Below, one piece after another: positions 38,101-45,881 of a DNA stretch of 64,000 nucleotides (position 1 is the first letter of the stretch; every line of letters starts with the position of its first letter). Under the pieces are notes generated by a model that was not told where the DNA came from, ran no database searches, and saw nothing but the letters and a program-made list of their open reading frames with translations. The DNA comes from Draconibacterium aestuarii (GTDB lineage: Bacteria; Bacteroidota; Bacteroidia; Bacteroidales; Prolixibacteraceae): positions 62,001-126,000 of the forward strand of contig JAPOHD010000012.1 of assembly GCA_026671195.1 (NCBI GenBank), read 5' to 3'. The position numbers and the translations under genes were made by a program.

Positions 38101-39683
38101 TCGGAAGCATGTAAATCGGAAATGGCATCGGGTGGAATACGGTTATCATCGGCAAGAGCATTAACCGCATTTAATATACCTGTTCCGTATTTTCCTTCGT
38201 GAACAAAAGTGAATCTTTTGGTCGAGTTCAGAATAATACGGGTAAGATCGTCAGCTGTAAAATCTTCGCCACCAAATTTCGACAGTACCAGCGCTGCCAC
38301 ACCCGATACATGCGGACATGCCATTGATGTTCCTTCCATATAGCCGTACTGGTCGTTGGGCAGTGTACTTAAGATACCTGCTTTTTCTCCATAATTTGTT
38401 GCATCGCCACCAGGAGCTGCAATGTCGGCCCATTCGCCTCGATTGGAATAGGGTGCCGGGTAACCTTCGGGGCCAAATGCAGTTACCGCAACTACTTCGT
38501 CAAATGCTGCAGGGTAGCGTAATGCATCTTCAAGTCCTTCGTTTCCCGCCGCAAAGAATAATACCCCACCTTTCATCGGGCTACCTTCGTATTGCCCGGC
38601 TTCGGCTACAAAATACCGAATAGCATCAAGCACTTCCGGCTCGTAATAATTTGTTGTATTATAACCCCAGGAGTTTTGAGAAATTACTGCTCCGTTGTCG
38701 GCTCCATATACAATAGCTGCTGCAAAATTACCTCCGTTACGAGACCTGTTATCAAATACCTGGCACGAAATCATTTTTACTCCGTTTCCATTGCCATCTC
38801 CACCGGCAACACCCGATACGCCAATCCCGTTATTAGATACTGCACCAACGGTTCCGGCCACGTGCGTTCCGTGATCGCCTATGGAGAGTGCGCCATCCAT
38901 TACGAAGTTATATCCATGATAATCATCAATATAACCGTTCTGATCATCATCTACGCCTTCAATTCCGTTGATTTCTGCCTCATTGTTCCAAATATTTTCT
39001 TTCAGGTCTTCGTGTTCAACATCAACTCCCTCGTCAACAACGGCAACAATAATATCTGAGTTACCGCTTGTTTGTTCCCAGGCTCCAAATAAATCTATAT
39101 CAACCGTATTTTCAACTATGCTTCCATCGCTCTCGTAGTGCCATTGGTCAATCAATAGCGGGTCGTTAAAAAAAGGTATATATGAATCCTGGCTTTGAGC
39201 CGATTTAACCGTGGTATTTTTACTAACTACCTCAATATTGTATGGAACCGCTTTCTTATCCTGATCAATACTTACTTTTTTGTAAACAGGCTTTGCATAT
39301 TCCAGCTCGCTTAATCCTGTGTATTTATCAGCTACACTGCGCGGATCAATCGTTGGATCAAATTCAAGTTCAACCCAAAGGTGCAGGCCATATTCGCGGT
39401 GTTTGGCTTCATGTTTTGGCGAAAAGGGAAACACCCTTCTTAAGCGTTGAATACCAACTTCCCTGCTCACCTGGTCAATACCCGGAACGCCAAGTTCAGA
39501 ACCTTCAACTTCGGTGGAAAGCGTGGTTAAAAGATTCACACTTTTAAGTTGACTTTCTTTCAGTTTAATCCTTATCAGCCCTTCTACACAATCTTCCTGC
39601 TGAAGCTCGGTTGTTTGTCCGAAGACTGAACTAACTGCCACCAGCCAGGCGATAACTAAAAGGAATATTATCTTATTGCTCAT
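32157..39683 (-). CDS. giant subtilisin-like (S8) protease with type IX sorting domain
   Basis: A 2508-residue secreted multidomain protease. The ATG at 39683 gives a signal peptide ending SVFGQ near residue 23; the frame extends 16 codons further to a less likely start. Residues 30-165 are a propeptide-like region (GLIRIKLKES). The S8 domain spans about 205-480 with Asp217 (VAVVDEG), His271 (DHGTHVAG), oxyanion Asn381 (FFAAGNEG) and Ser453 (GTSMACPHVSG), so it should be active. An FN3-like domain follows (about 505-600). Then come some 1700 residues of beta-sandwich repeats, including HYDIN/ASPM-like segments such as ITNLGTSEVTINYVSF. Two cadherin-like domains lie near 2200-2390, and a type IX sorting domain begins at MNIYPNPVTNGRTNLVF. 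It is expected at the cell surface or released. It lies 51 bp after the FISUMP lipoprotein gene. Confidence 0.93.
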   Translation of the reverse strand: MSNKIIFLLVIAWLVAVSSVFGQTTELQQEDCVEGLIRIKLKESQLKSVNLLTTLSTEVEGSELGVPGIDQVSREVGIQRLRRVFPFSPKHEAKHREYGLHLWVELEFDPTIDPRSVADKYTGLSELEYAKPVYKKVSIDQDKKAVPYNIEVVSKNTTVKSAQSQDSYIPFFNDPLLIDQWHYESDGSIVENTVDIDLFGAWEQTSGNSDIIVAVVDEGVDVEHEDLKENIWNNEAEINGIEGVDDDQNGYIDDYHGYNFVMDGALSIGDHGTHVAGTVGAVSNNGIGVSGVAGGDGNGNGVKMISCQVFDNRSRNGGNFAAAIVYGADNGAVISQNSWGYNTTNYYEPEVLDAIRYFVAEAGQYEGSPMKGGVLFFAAGNEGLEDALRYPAAFDEVVAVTAFGPEGYPAPYSNRGEWADIAAPGGDATNYGEKAGILSTLPNDQYGYMEGTSMACPHVSGVAALVLSKFGGEDFTADDLTRIILNSTKRFTFVHEGKYGTGILNAVNALADDNRIPPDAISDLHASEIFHSEIRLEWTVPADEDNGEPRYYYLAIGSSEITEKNFDEFGYFVLENELSAGDTFNINITGFQKQSNYWFAVKSADQFDNISKISNILHVKTSDLPHFMESTRLVDVSIDVNSETIKKVPINFSNIGDGIIYWNTSIENETYYQETAEELQTQIDEKKAEAAANESDFSSTRSYALPYQSLKSATTVPDELEHWRNDDTQFKYGLSYENASGYPDNLMGSGNTNAGLIFATRFDIPYDYKFNMTHLAVALFPTIKDKPIIIELKKGSKRVEEAETVYLQEYYPDTTNVLKYFLMPVYRPQKFEDNEILWVVLHFPKEMAYPLAVQFGGNPDFFNYFLMSKNNGLTFQNAYFAFSRMVVPMLAALSTGDDGSYVFMNPNNGEIASKQTTTQEVVIDATNLTNGKHLASLGILTNDIHKPVVNIEVKVNVSGQQAEVENKEVYSFKAYNQRENKLEFEITNKGLADLEIYNISAVVDGVEKNFTDSVVIGPSFKSFIPFKYTPDNTGLIQTRLILETNIGTIELPTEFTVTESPELEISTVIDTIELAYNEIRKVDVQLKNNSSSTALEYDLSHYSIINSTNGILPYTFHYEILTSQDVGGPEDNQWEDISAYSNKYGNTDIKEATMDLAMKFPFFNEMPEIIYANLRGQLFLYYDGLLGNDPEADVYGFSKGLFIPIRIKDHYLKIRELQQYSFGDHSVFTVSADIIDPGQSGSVSVGIIDYQIVLFRDGAIEFRYKNLDAITEEMDYYVAIQGLTRAQLLMFKDFGSPNKLYSGQVIRFEPDAGINMIVSANSTEGLINTETSKNIELTINPEMVNAYEGIYNNPFVVKTNTVNGYEYYPLIIKVTGTPEILSVDSALFNPVKLGFASNSFAKITNLGTSEVTINYVSFSQAEFSSQLSLPLSIGANSKVHIPLTFTPSATGELTGTMNITFDNGTQKSVVLVANAFEDPSYTISVPDNIVVDLLAGEHKTVPLSLENLPKNIDLHSTFANNWFSWINAEGQKRGESTNSVDVDSKFGYWWGKSGEERPFYKWEDITDSSEVLIIEQGEQYMLPLPFEFPFFGKMYDTIWISKNGYVAVVEPESDDYRLDFEKGDGFAGVIAPFWSENLVPSIEGDGVRLRTEDSRVLLQWNQFQAVESSISPGKLTFQLEMQADGSIYFHYKKVSGWQGVLNYGLESPDEEETVETTRSWILDWSILSDKSSLAFIPPLRNKISSGENKNFDLEISAERIYKSGTYRDTVVLYSNSDSQSKYIIPVQVNVTGKPELSAPDTLNWGDVIFTQDLTLNETIKLKNPGSDPLTITSIKGEGLDDLLLYDSNGDKIIKNSSGTLLNPITINPWDEFVLKLEIPVKTQNDVNGMIRFAGDSETTNIRILAKPVDSPVFTWTATDQVFNANSDDIQEYQFSIKNDGPGILTYDLLPTIIPEGGDIELPLIVDKIGNFNTGQLASVREVALDTKEPADGVFTPMIEMGDLAFATRLTAPRGGFFLTHVRAFEYLTAVNEYLRLMVYLGGEDPTAGEKLYEQKYVIDRAIDQQWINIPLEQGIQIPEGEDFYIIIVQPPSFRYFGFELANDLDIVPRNFTGLIRPEDTFYWIKNEPPSDTRVWKMRAVTAAGDGAWLSLDNLGGEVNSGESVEIKAMVDAKLAGAGEHIAKVLATSNDVNRSSDEFNIELRVNGAPDFEYFPNIYKDTLRVTETEETVLNYLFKDNEGESMTFETGQFEDGIELTSNQTSNNTAQLTVNTNYESEGFYKIPVFVTDAAGNVSADTVLLEVENKNRPPVFNTDFENIELNLSDPNPFTIDPAELFTDPDGDEIQTYAGNYNPEIVDMAFGTVYIGLYPIMEGTAVLIFAADDGKENGFVYSYVYVQVFDDPDAVKASPYGNGNNPEIKLSSEQTMNIYPNPVTNGRTNLVFRLENDSNTRIEIYNATGIKVESVDLGYLTSGEYQRELELGGYVSGIYICRLIKDDESFEACKFVIN

Positions 39684-39734
39684 TTTTATTTGATTCTGAG
39701 ATTTTATTTTATCGATTGCAATAATTTGCATGTA

Positions 39735-41192
39735 CTAATTCTCTTCCGCTATATCTCGTACATAACGGACAGACAGGGCGTAAAAATCTACCGGTAAAGA
39801 ACTCAATGTCGGTTGAGATGCACCGGGCGAAACTTCAACCATGCTGGCATATCTGTATGTTTCACTATAATCTTTAAACCAAAATAAACCGTAATTATCC
39901 AGTTGAATACTCACATTTCTGTATGCAGGATCGGCAGAACTCGATTTTTCTATGTAACCCGCCAGGTTTAATTCGAGGCCGGTTTCTCCTCCTTCAAGAA
40001 TATCGCCGAGCGCATATAATGGCCCGCCTAATGAGTTAACCAGCTCGCTGAATTCTTCTGCCGAAGGCAAACGCCATCCATCGGGAGCCTGGTAGTTTGC
40101 TGCATGCCAGGAATATAACCTCCCGTAGTATTTTCTTTCCTCTTCGGTTTCCAATGCATGACCTGAATGGACAACACCGCGCTCGATTTGTCCGTAATAC
40201 CACGAACCTTCGCCCGGACTTAGTGCATAGTTGTAATTGTCGGCCATCCATTCCATTCCGTTAATCTCTGCAAAACGATAGTTCTGTCCATCGCGGGGAT
40301 CGGTCCATACTCCCCATTTTCCCCTAAAACGAAGGTCTACCGTATCTGATGAAATGGTTTCACCGATAGTTACCGTCCATTTCAGTGAATAAAGTGTATC
40401 GGCAATACCACCGAACAGGGAATTTCCACTGCCCTGATCATAAACTTTTCCACCTTCACCACTAAGAACTTCCCAGTTACCTTCGGCACCTGCGGGAAGA
40501 AATCCTTCGAGGGTAAAATATTTTTCAGTGTCTTTTAGTGTTTTTATATCAAGATTATCGTTTCCGGCCTGTGCATTTAGCTCATCGGTATAAAACGACA
40601 GCTCTTTTGAAACGGTTTTTGAACCGTATTTTAACGACCATCGAATGGTATAATCAGTAAACGGTGTACCAATAAACTGAGCTTTAGCACTGGTGGCATC
40701 TACTATCCCGCCATCCTTACCATTTATAATCTCCCATTCTCCGCTTGCTCCAAACCTGGGCTCTTCTGCTTTCAGGTAAAGCGATATGTTATTAAACAAG
40801 GTATCCTGAGGTGTATTTAGAATTACCGGATTAAGAGGTTTAAATGTTACGTCGATGGTTGCGGCTTTGTATTCGTCTCTCTGGCTCAGTTCCCAGCCGA
40901 GTACATATTTCTCGCCGGGTTCTCCGTAAAAGTTGGATTCGGGATCGTTTACGTCGTCAAATCGTCCGTTTTCGCCAATGTATATGCGCCAGGTTCCGCT
41001 TTGTCCTTCGGGAGCAGGTTCGGCATTTAGCCTTACCACATACCCATCGTTTTCAATATCGAGAAAATCGGATCCCGGCATGGGATTCAGAACAACAATC
41101 ACATCCTCATCCTTATTACAGCCGGAAAAGGCAATAATCATTGCTGCAAAAAACAGTATATATTTAATCGTTTTATATTTCATGCGATTCAT
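39735..41192 (-). CDS. FISUMP-domain lipoprotein with three beta-repeats
   Basis: A 485-residue lipoprotein with lipobox AFSGC near residue 25. It has three repeats of about 90 residues, each with a G-x-x-G-x-W core (GQSGTWRIYIGENGRF, GASGEWEIINGKDGG, GAEGNWEVLSGEGGK) and ending in a Y-x-L-x-W strand; these look like Ig/PKD-type domains. From about residue 290 a FISUMP domain (Fibrobacter succinogenes major paralogous domain) follows, with WTDPRDGQNYRFAEING, WMADNYNYA, YGRLYSWHAANYQAPDGWRLPS and the closing ALSVRYVRD. FISUMP domains are common on surface proteins of fibre- and protein-degrading bacteria, but their role is not settled. Between SusD and the protease in the same run, it takes the place of the usual SusE/F surface-binding lipoproteins. 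Confidence 0.87.
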   Translation of the reverse strand: MNRMKYKTIKYILFFAAMIIAFSGCNKDEDVIVVLNPMPGSDFLDIENDGYVVRLNAEPAPEGQSGTWRIYIGENGRFDDVNDPESNFYGEPGEKYVLGWELSQRDEYKAATIDVTFKPLNPVILNTPQDTLFNNISLYLKAEEPRFGASGEWEIINGKDGGIVDATSAKAQFIGTPFTDYTIRWSLKYGSKTVSKELSFYTDELNAQAGNDNLDIKTLKDTEKYFTLEGFLPAGAEGNWEVLSGEGGKVYDQGSGNSLFGGIADTLYSLKWTVTIGETISSDTVDLRFRGKWGVWTDPRDGQNYRFAEINGMEWMADNYNYALSPGEGSWYYGQIERGVVHSGHALETEEERKYYGRLYSWHAANYQAPDGWRLPSAEEFSELVNSLGGPLYALGDILEGGETGLELNLAGYIEKSSSADPAYRNVSIQLDNYGLFWFKDYSETYRYASMVEVSPGASQPTLSSLPVDFYALSVRYVRDIAEEN

Positions 41193-41205
41193 TTTTCAAA
41201 TCCTA

Positions 41206-42630
41206 CTAATAACCCGTGTTTTGATCTGATTCTGAAATGTTTGAATTGGCATCCAGCTCAGACTGAGGAATTGGAAATGTAAGACGGTAATAATCTTCAT
41301 CTTCCGGGCCAAAATCAAATTTCACCCAGTGGTCGCCTTCTCTTGTAAACCGTCCTTGTGTACGTTTAATATCGTTCCATCGGAATCCTTCGCCAAATAA
41401 TTCTTTTCGGCGTTCCAACAGAATCTCATCTATCAATGCCTGGCCGGTTGAAGTACTCTTTCGCGCAATCGGATTTGCTCTTTCCTGAATGGCAAAAAGT
41501 GCATCCTGTGCGTTGTCGTAGTTGCCAAGATGAGCTTCACATTCGGCTTCAATCAGGTACATTTCAGATGCTCTGATGCTGATACGTTCGGCATTTCCTA
41601 CCAATTGGTTGTGCGTAAATTTCAGGATCAGATAGCGGTTGGGATCAATTAGTGGCTCAAGCAGAAAAAAGTATCCTCTAATATCCGAGGTGGAGTAGAG
41701 ATCTACAAAATCTTTGTTGGCTCTCATTGAGCTATAGCCTGAAACCGGATAGTAGAAAGATGGGATGCTATTGTAAACATTGTTGTCTTCAGGTGTAAAA
41801 GCAACTGTAAAAATCGTTTCTGAATTACGATAATTGAAACCCGATAATAATTCGGTGCCGGTAGCTAAATCCAAATCCGTGTATGCGGCAATGGCCATAT
41901 CGCGGGCTTTTTCCCATTGTTCTGTATTTAAATAGGCCCTGGCTAAAACGGCTTGCGCTCCTTTTTTATCAAGAAATCCTTTGTCATCGTTTTCCTCCAG
42001 AAGGCTGATGGCCGAAATCAGGTCTTTTTCAATTTGTTCGTACACTTCTGAAAGCGGAGCGCGTGGTAAACTCTCATCATCGGCCGAAAGTGTTTTGGTT
42101 ACCAACATAATCGACGGCGCTTCCGGATTACCGGAATAAGCAGGGGCATACATTTCAACCAGCTTTAACATTACATACGCCCGAAGTGCCTTTGCTCCAC
42201 CAAGTAGTTGATTTACTTGCTCTTCAGAAACATCAGGAATAAGTGGTGCGTTTTCGATAATCCTGTTGGCATTAGCAATTACTTTATAACCCTGCCACCA
42301 GGGATCATCGGCAAAAATGTAACTCGGAAGAATATTTAACTGATAAACTGACACAAACCAGTTCCAGTTATCTACTGAGTTTATCATCACATCTTCGCCA
42401 ATAATGTCCGACATAATAGGTACAAATAAGCCATCAAAAGTGTATTTACTTAATTGGTCGTAGGCTCCTACAAGCGCCGAGTTTGCACTCTCAAAACTAC
42501 TGAATACCTGTTCTTCAGGTATCGAGGTACTTGGATCAAGGTTGAGGTAATCGTCGCTGCAGGAAGTAATGGCAAATACCAATGCCACAGCCAGGCTGAT
42601 TTTTATATATTTTAAAGTCATGTTCTTCAT
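41206..42630 (-). CDS. SusD/RagB-family outer-membrane lipoprotein
   Basis: A 474-residue lipoprotein from the ATG at 42630, with lipobox ITSC (Cys24). The SusD family forms the lid on the SusC channel and captures ligand. Seen are the N-terminal DDYLNLDPSTSIPEEQVFSS, TPR-like helices through the middle (AQAVLARAYLNTEQWEKARDMA) and the C-terminal RRKELFGEGFRWNDIKRT that is nearly universal in the family. It starts 12 bp after the SusC stop. RagB-type members bind peptides; others bind glycans. Given the protease two genes on, a peptide ligand is plausible but unproven. Confidence 0.95.
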   Translation of the reverse strand: MKNMTLKYIKISLAVALVFAITSCSDDYLNLDPSTSIPEEQVFSSFESANSALVGAYDQLSKYTFDGLFVPIMSDIIGEDVMINSVDNWNWFVSVYQLNILPSYIFADDPWWQGYKVIANANRIIENAPLIPDVSEEQVNQLLGGAKALRAYVMLKLVEMYAPAYSGNPEAPSIMLVTKTLSADDESLPRAPLSEVYEQIEKDLISAISLLEENDDKGFLDKKGAQAVLARAYLNTEQWEKARDMAIAAYTDLDLATGTELLSGFNYRNSETIFTVAFTPEDNNVYNSIPSFYYPVSGYSSMRANKDFVDLYSTSDIRGYFFLLEPLIDPNRYLILKFTHNQLVGNAERISIRASEMYLIEAECEAHLGNYDNAQDALFAIQERANPIARKSTSTGQALIDEILLERRKELFGEGFRWNDIKRTQGRFTREGDHWVKFDFGPEDEDYYRLTFPIPQSELDANSNISESDQNTGY

Positions 42631-42642
42631 TTTTAGCAAAAA

Positions 42643-45600
42643 TTATAAATCTAATTTCAGTCCCATGGTGACTACCTTAACTCCTGGAATCGAATTACTT
42701 GTTGTTCCGTTTAATGCTCCTTCTGGATCAAATCCTTTAAATTTTGAAAAGGTTAGCATATTTTCACCTGAAACGAATACACGCAAACCTTGCAGTTTTA
42801 ATCTTGAATACAAATTTTCGGGAAGGTTGTACCCCAGCGAAATGTTTTTCAAACGCAGGTAAGAGGCATCTTCCAGGAAACGAGACGAAAGCTGCCTGCC
42901 CTGATCGGTGCTATTGGTTACATATCGTGGTACGTCGGTATATCGGTTGTCCGGTGTCCAGGCATTTAATGCATCGGTTGACAGGTTTGCTCCGGGCTGG
43001 GTACCATCGTGCATATTGGTGGCATAATCGTTATTGTAAACACGTCCGCCAACACTGAAGTAGAAATAGAAGTTCAAATCGAAGTTTTTATATTCAAGGT
43101 TGTTGGTTAATCCTCCAAAATAATCAGGGAGTGAGGTGCCTAACCTTACTCGCTCTGCATCTGCGTATTCACTGGTTACTTTACGTCCTGTTTCCAATGG
43201 ATCATCGTAGGCTGAATCAGGGATGTCAGAAGATTCGTCATCATCCGATTCGGCGTTTACAAACCACATCGGTTTTCCGTTATCGGGATTAACACCTGCC
43301 CACTCAATCATATAAAACTGGTAAATGCTTGCGCCTTCTTCCATTAACTTTGTACCGGACACGATTTTATCGGTTGTTAAACTCAAAATGGTGTTTTTAT
43401 TGGTTGAAATATTCAAGCCAACCGTATATTTAAAGTTGGTGCGTTTAACTGCATCGTAACTCACCGTAGCTTCGAAACCTGTATTTTTCATTGCTCCGAG
43501 ATTGGTTAAAATAGAGCCAAATCCGGTTCCTGCAGATAATGGTTTTGAAAACAGCAGGCCATCAGATTCTTTGATGTAAAAATCCAGGTTCGCGTCCAGA
43601 CGGTTAAAGAACCTGGATTCTAAGGCGATGTCTAAACTGGATATTTTTTCCCAACTCAAATCGCTGTTCGCCAGTTGTACGGGCCTTAAGCCGGGAAACC
43701 CTCCATAATTTGCCCCACTTCCGTAAAGCCCCAGCGAAGCATAGTTACCAAGATTGTTATTTCCTGATGTTCCATAACTTCCCCTGAGTTTAAGATTATC
43801 AAGCCAATTTACCTGTTGCATCCAGCTTTCTTCGGAAAGCCGCCAACTGGCACCCAGGGAGTAGAACAAACCGTATTTATTGTTTTTACCAAATCGCGAA
43901 CTTCCGTCTTCCCGTAAACTTCCGCTTAAATAGTAACGGCCTCCGTAATTGTATTTTACTTGCGACAGGTAGGAGATCATATTCCACTCGGAGGTATAGC
44001 TTCCGGGAGTTTCAGGTTTTGCGCCCCAGTCAAGATCCGGGTACCCGGCTATTGAAAAATCGGTAACTCCCGCCGATAAAACGGAGTAGGATTCACCGTG
44101 GGCTTCCTGTCCGGCAAGCACTTCAATATTTGATTCATTTTTTGTTCTTGACCAGGTAAGAATATTGGAGATATTCCAGGCAAGGTTTTCGGTATTCGAC
44201 ATTGAGCTTCTTCCGTTTACACCGGCACCATTACCGTGGAACGGGTTGTAGTAGTTTACTCCTTTATCGCTACCATAGTCGATTGCTCCGGTTGTCCGGA
44301 ACTTGAGGGAAGGCAAAATATCAAAATTAATAAAGGCATTGGTCATTGCCCTTTTACCTTTGTATTCGTACAGGTCGAGTTCTGCCAAACCAACAGGGTT
44401 AAAATCAAATGAAGCAGTATTTTCCCAGTTATAACTTCCGTCGTTATTATATACCGGCGATGCTGCGTTAATAATTTCAGCAGAGCGGACCGGGTTCGCA
44501 CCTTGTGTGCCGCCCGGAGGTGCATTGGTTTCAGAATAAGCCAGGTGGTTATTAATACCGGCAGTTATAAAACTGTTCACCTTGTGCGAAACATTAACTT
44601 TTGCAGTGTAACGGGTATAATCTGAACTTAATGTGGTTCCATTATCGTTAAGATATCCCAATGAGAAATATACTTTGGTGGCATCATTACCACCCGAAAC
44701 GTTTAGATTGTAGTTTTGAATAATTCCGGTTTTATAAACTTCATCCCTCCAGTTGGTATTGGTTATTACTTTTGTGCCCGGTTTCAGAATGCCATCATTA
44801 TCCAAGGGATCATCCACCCCGAAAGGATTAAACCCAACAATATCTTCTACATTGTCATGGGCATAGATTTTAGCTTCAGCAGTAGTTTTGCCATCCAGCA
44901 GTGCTGCATTGTAGAGTCCTTGCCAGGAGTGTTGGTAAAATTCGGTTGAATTCATCAAATTGTAACCATCCGATATTCGGGATGCAACTCCCACCTGGGC
45001 ATTAAAAGAGATTCGTGTTTCTCCGGCACTACCGTTTTTTGTTGTTATTATAATAACACCATTGGCCGCCCTTGAACCATAAAGCGATGCAGCTGCGGCA
45101 TCCTTTAATACCGTTATACTTTCAATATCGTTGGGATTTATGTCGTTTAAGGCATTAGCCATTGGTACATTATCAATCACGTATAAGGGAGAACTGTTGG
45201 CGCTAAGCGATCCAATTCCCCTGATCCGTACGGTTGCTGATGTTCCGGGTTGACCTGAACTGCTGCTTACCATCAATCCGGCAGTAGTTCCTTGTAACGC
45301 TTTTTCGAAAGATGTTACCGGCCTGTTCTCGATTATTTCATTGTCAACCACTTCTGCTGCACCTGTATAGGCCTCTTTTGTGGTTGTTCCGTAGGCAACA
45401 ACCATTATGTCTTCCAATTCGTGGCTGTCGTCGGAAAGTGTAACGTTAATTACAGTACGCCCGTTCACAGGCTCTTTAACGGTTGTCATCCCGATAAACG
45501 AGAATACCAGAGTCGCTTCCGGTCCTGATTCGAGGGTATAAAAACCTTCCATATTTGTTATGGCTCCGGTACTTGTACCTTCGATAAGGATATTTACTCC

Positions 45601-45714
45601 GGGAAGTGTTTCCCCATTGCTGTCGGTGACCGTTCCGATTACTGTAATGTTTTGTGCAGAGGCAAAGCCCGCAAACACTACAAGTACAATCAATATACTT
45701 AAAAGTCGTTTCAT
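42643..45714 (-). CDS. SusC/RagA-family TonB-dependent transporter
   Basis: A 1023-residue outer-membrane receptor. The ATG at 45714 yields a signal peptide ending GFASAQ. A carboxypeptidase-regulatory-like domain follows (ITVIGTVTDSNGETLPGVNI, about 22-100). The TonB-box-like VVAYGTTTKEAYTGA and plug domain come next (IRGIGSLSANSSPLYVIDNV, VLKDAAAASLYGSRAANGV), then a 22-strand barrel that ends in a typical short beta-strand (TMGLKLDL). It imports substrate with the SusD lid using TonB energy. A weak -7-like box (AAATTTTG on the minus strand, 45763-45770) lies 48 bp upstream of the start, and a terminator separates it from the next upstream gene, so it is the first gene of the operon. Confidence 0.95.
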   Translation of the reverse strand: MKRLLSILIVLVVFAGFASAQNITVIGTVTDSNGETLPGVNILIEGTSTGAITNMEGFYTLESGPEATLVFSFIGMTTVKEPVNGRTVINVTLSDDSHELEDIMVVAYGTTTKEAYTGAAEVVDNEIIENRPVTSFEKALQGTTAGLMVSSSSGQPGTSATVRIRGIGSLSANSSPLYVIDNVPMANALNDINPNDIESITVLKDAAAASLYGSRAANGVIIITTKNGSAGETRISFNAQVGVASRISDGYNLMNSTEFYQHSWQGLYNAALLDGKTTAEAKIYAHDNVEDIVGFNPFGVDDPLDNDGILKPGTKVITNTNWRDEVYKTGIIQNYNLNVSGGNDATKVYFSLGYLNDNGTTLSSDYTRYTAKVNVSHKVNSFITAGINNHLAYSETNAPPGGTQGANPVRSAEIINAASPVYNNDGSYNWENTASFDFNPVGLAELDLYEYKGKRAMTNAFINFDILPSLKFRTTGAIDYGSDKGVNYYNPFHGNGAGVNGRSSMSNTENLAWNISNILTWSRTKNESNIEVLAGQEAHGESYSVLSAGVTDFSIAGYPDLDWGAKPETPGSYTSEWNMISYLSQVKYNYGGRYYLSGSLREDGSSRFGKNNKYGLFYSLGASWRLSEESWMQQVNWLDNLKLRGSYGTSGNNNLGNYASLGLYGSGANYGGFPGLRPVQLANSDLSWEKISSLDIALESRFFNRLDANLDFYIKESDGLLFSKPLSAGTGFGSILTNLGAMKNTGFEATVSYDAVKRTNFKYTVGLNISTNKNTILSLTTDKIVSGTKLMEEGASIYQFYMIEWAGVNPDNGKPMWFVNAESDDDESSDIPDSAYDDPLETGRKVTSEYADAERVRLGTSLPDYFGGLTNNLEYKNFDLNFYFYFSVGGRVYNNDYATNMHDGTQPGANLSTDALNAWTPDNRYTDVPRYVTNSTDQGRQLSSRFLEDASYLRLKNISLGYNLPENLYSRLKLQGLRVFVSGENMLTFSKFKGFDPEGALNGTTSNSIPGVKVVTMGLKLDL

Positions 45715-45828
45715 TTTCTTTTTTTTTGCAATTCTATACTCGGAAAGCGGTATGCATTGTCGCAAAATTTGTAGCTGCTAATTGGCAACAAGAATATAGG
45801 ATTGTATAATTCCGATTGAAAGAAGAAA

Positions 45829-45860
45829 ATTCCTGCACCCCTTTTACAGGATGCAGGAAT
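45829..45860 (-). terminator. terminator between the coiled-coil lipoprotein gene and the SusC operon
   Basis: The perfect 9-bp arms 45829-45837 and 45852-45860 extend to about 12 bp with one wobble. On the minus strand the stem is followed by a T-rich tract. It lies 21 bp downstream of the lipoprotein stop and shows that the SusC operon has its own promoter. Confidence 0.78.
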
Positions 45861-45881
45861 GAGTGAGTATTCTATGAAAAA

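Noticed and set aside
31807..45714. Treating the SusC/D locus as a glycan utilisation locus
   Set aside because: No carbohydrate-active enzyme lies in the run; the GH106-like gene is 5 kb away on the other strand and behind other operons.
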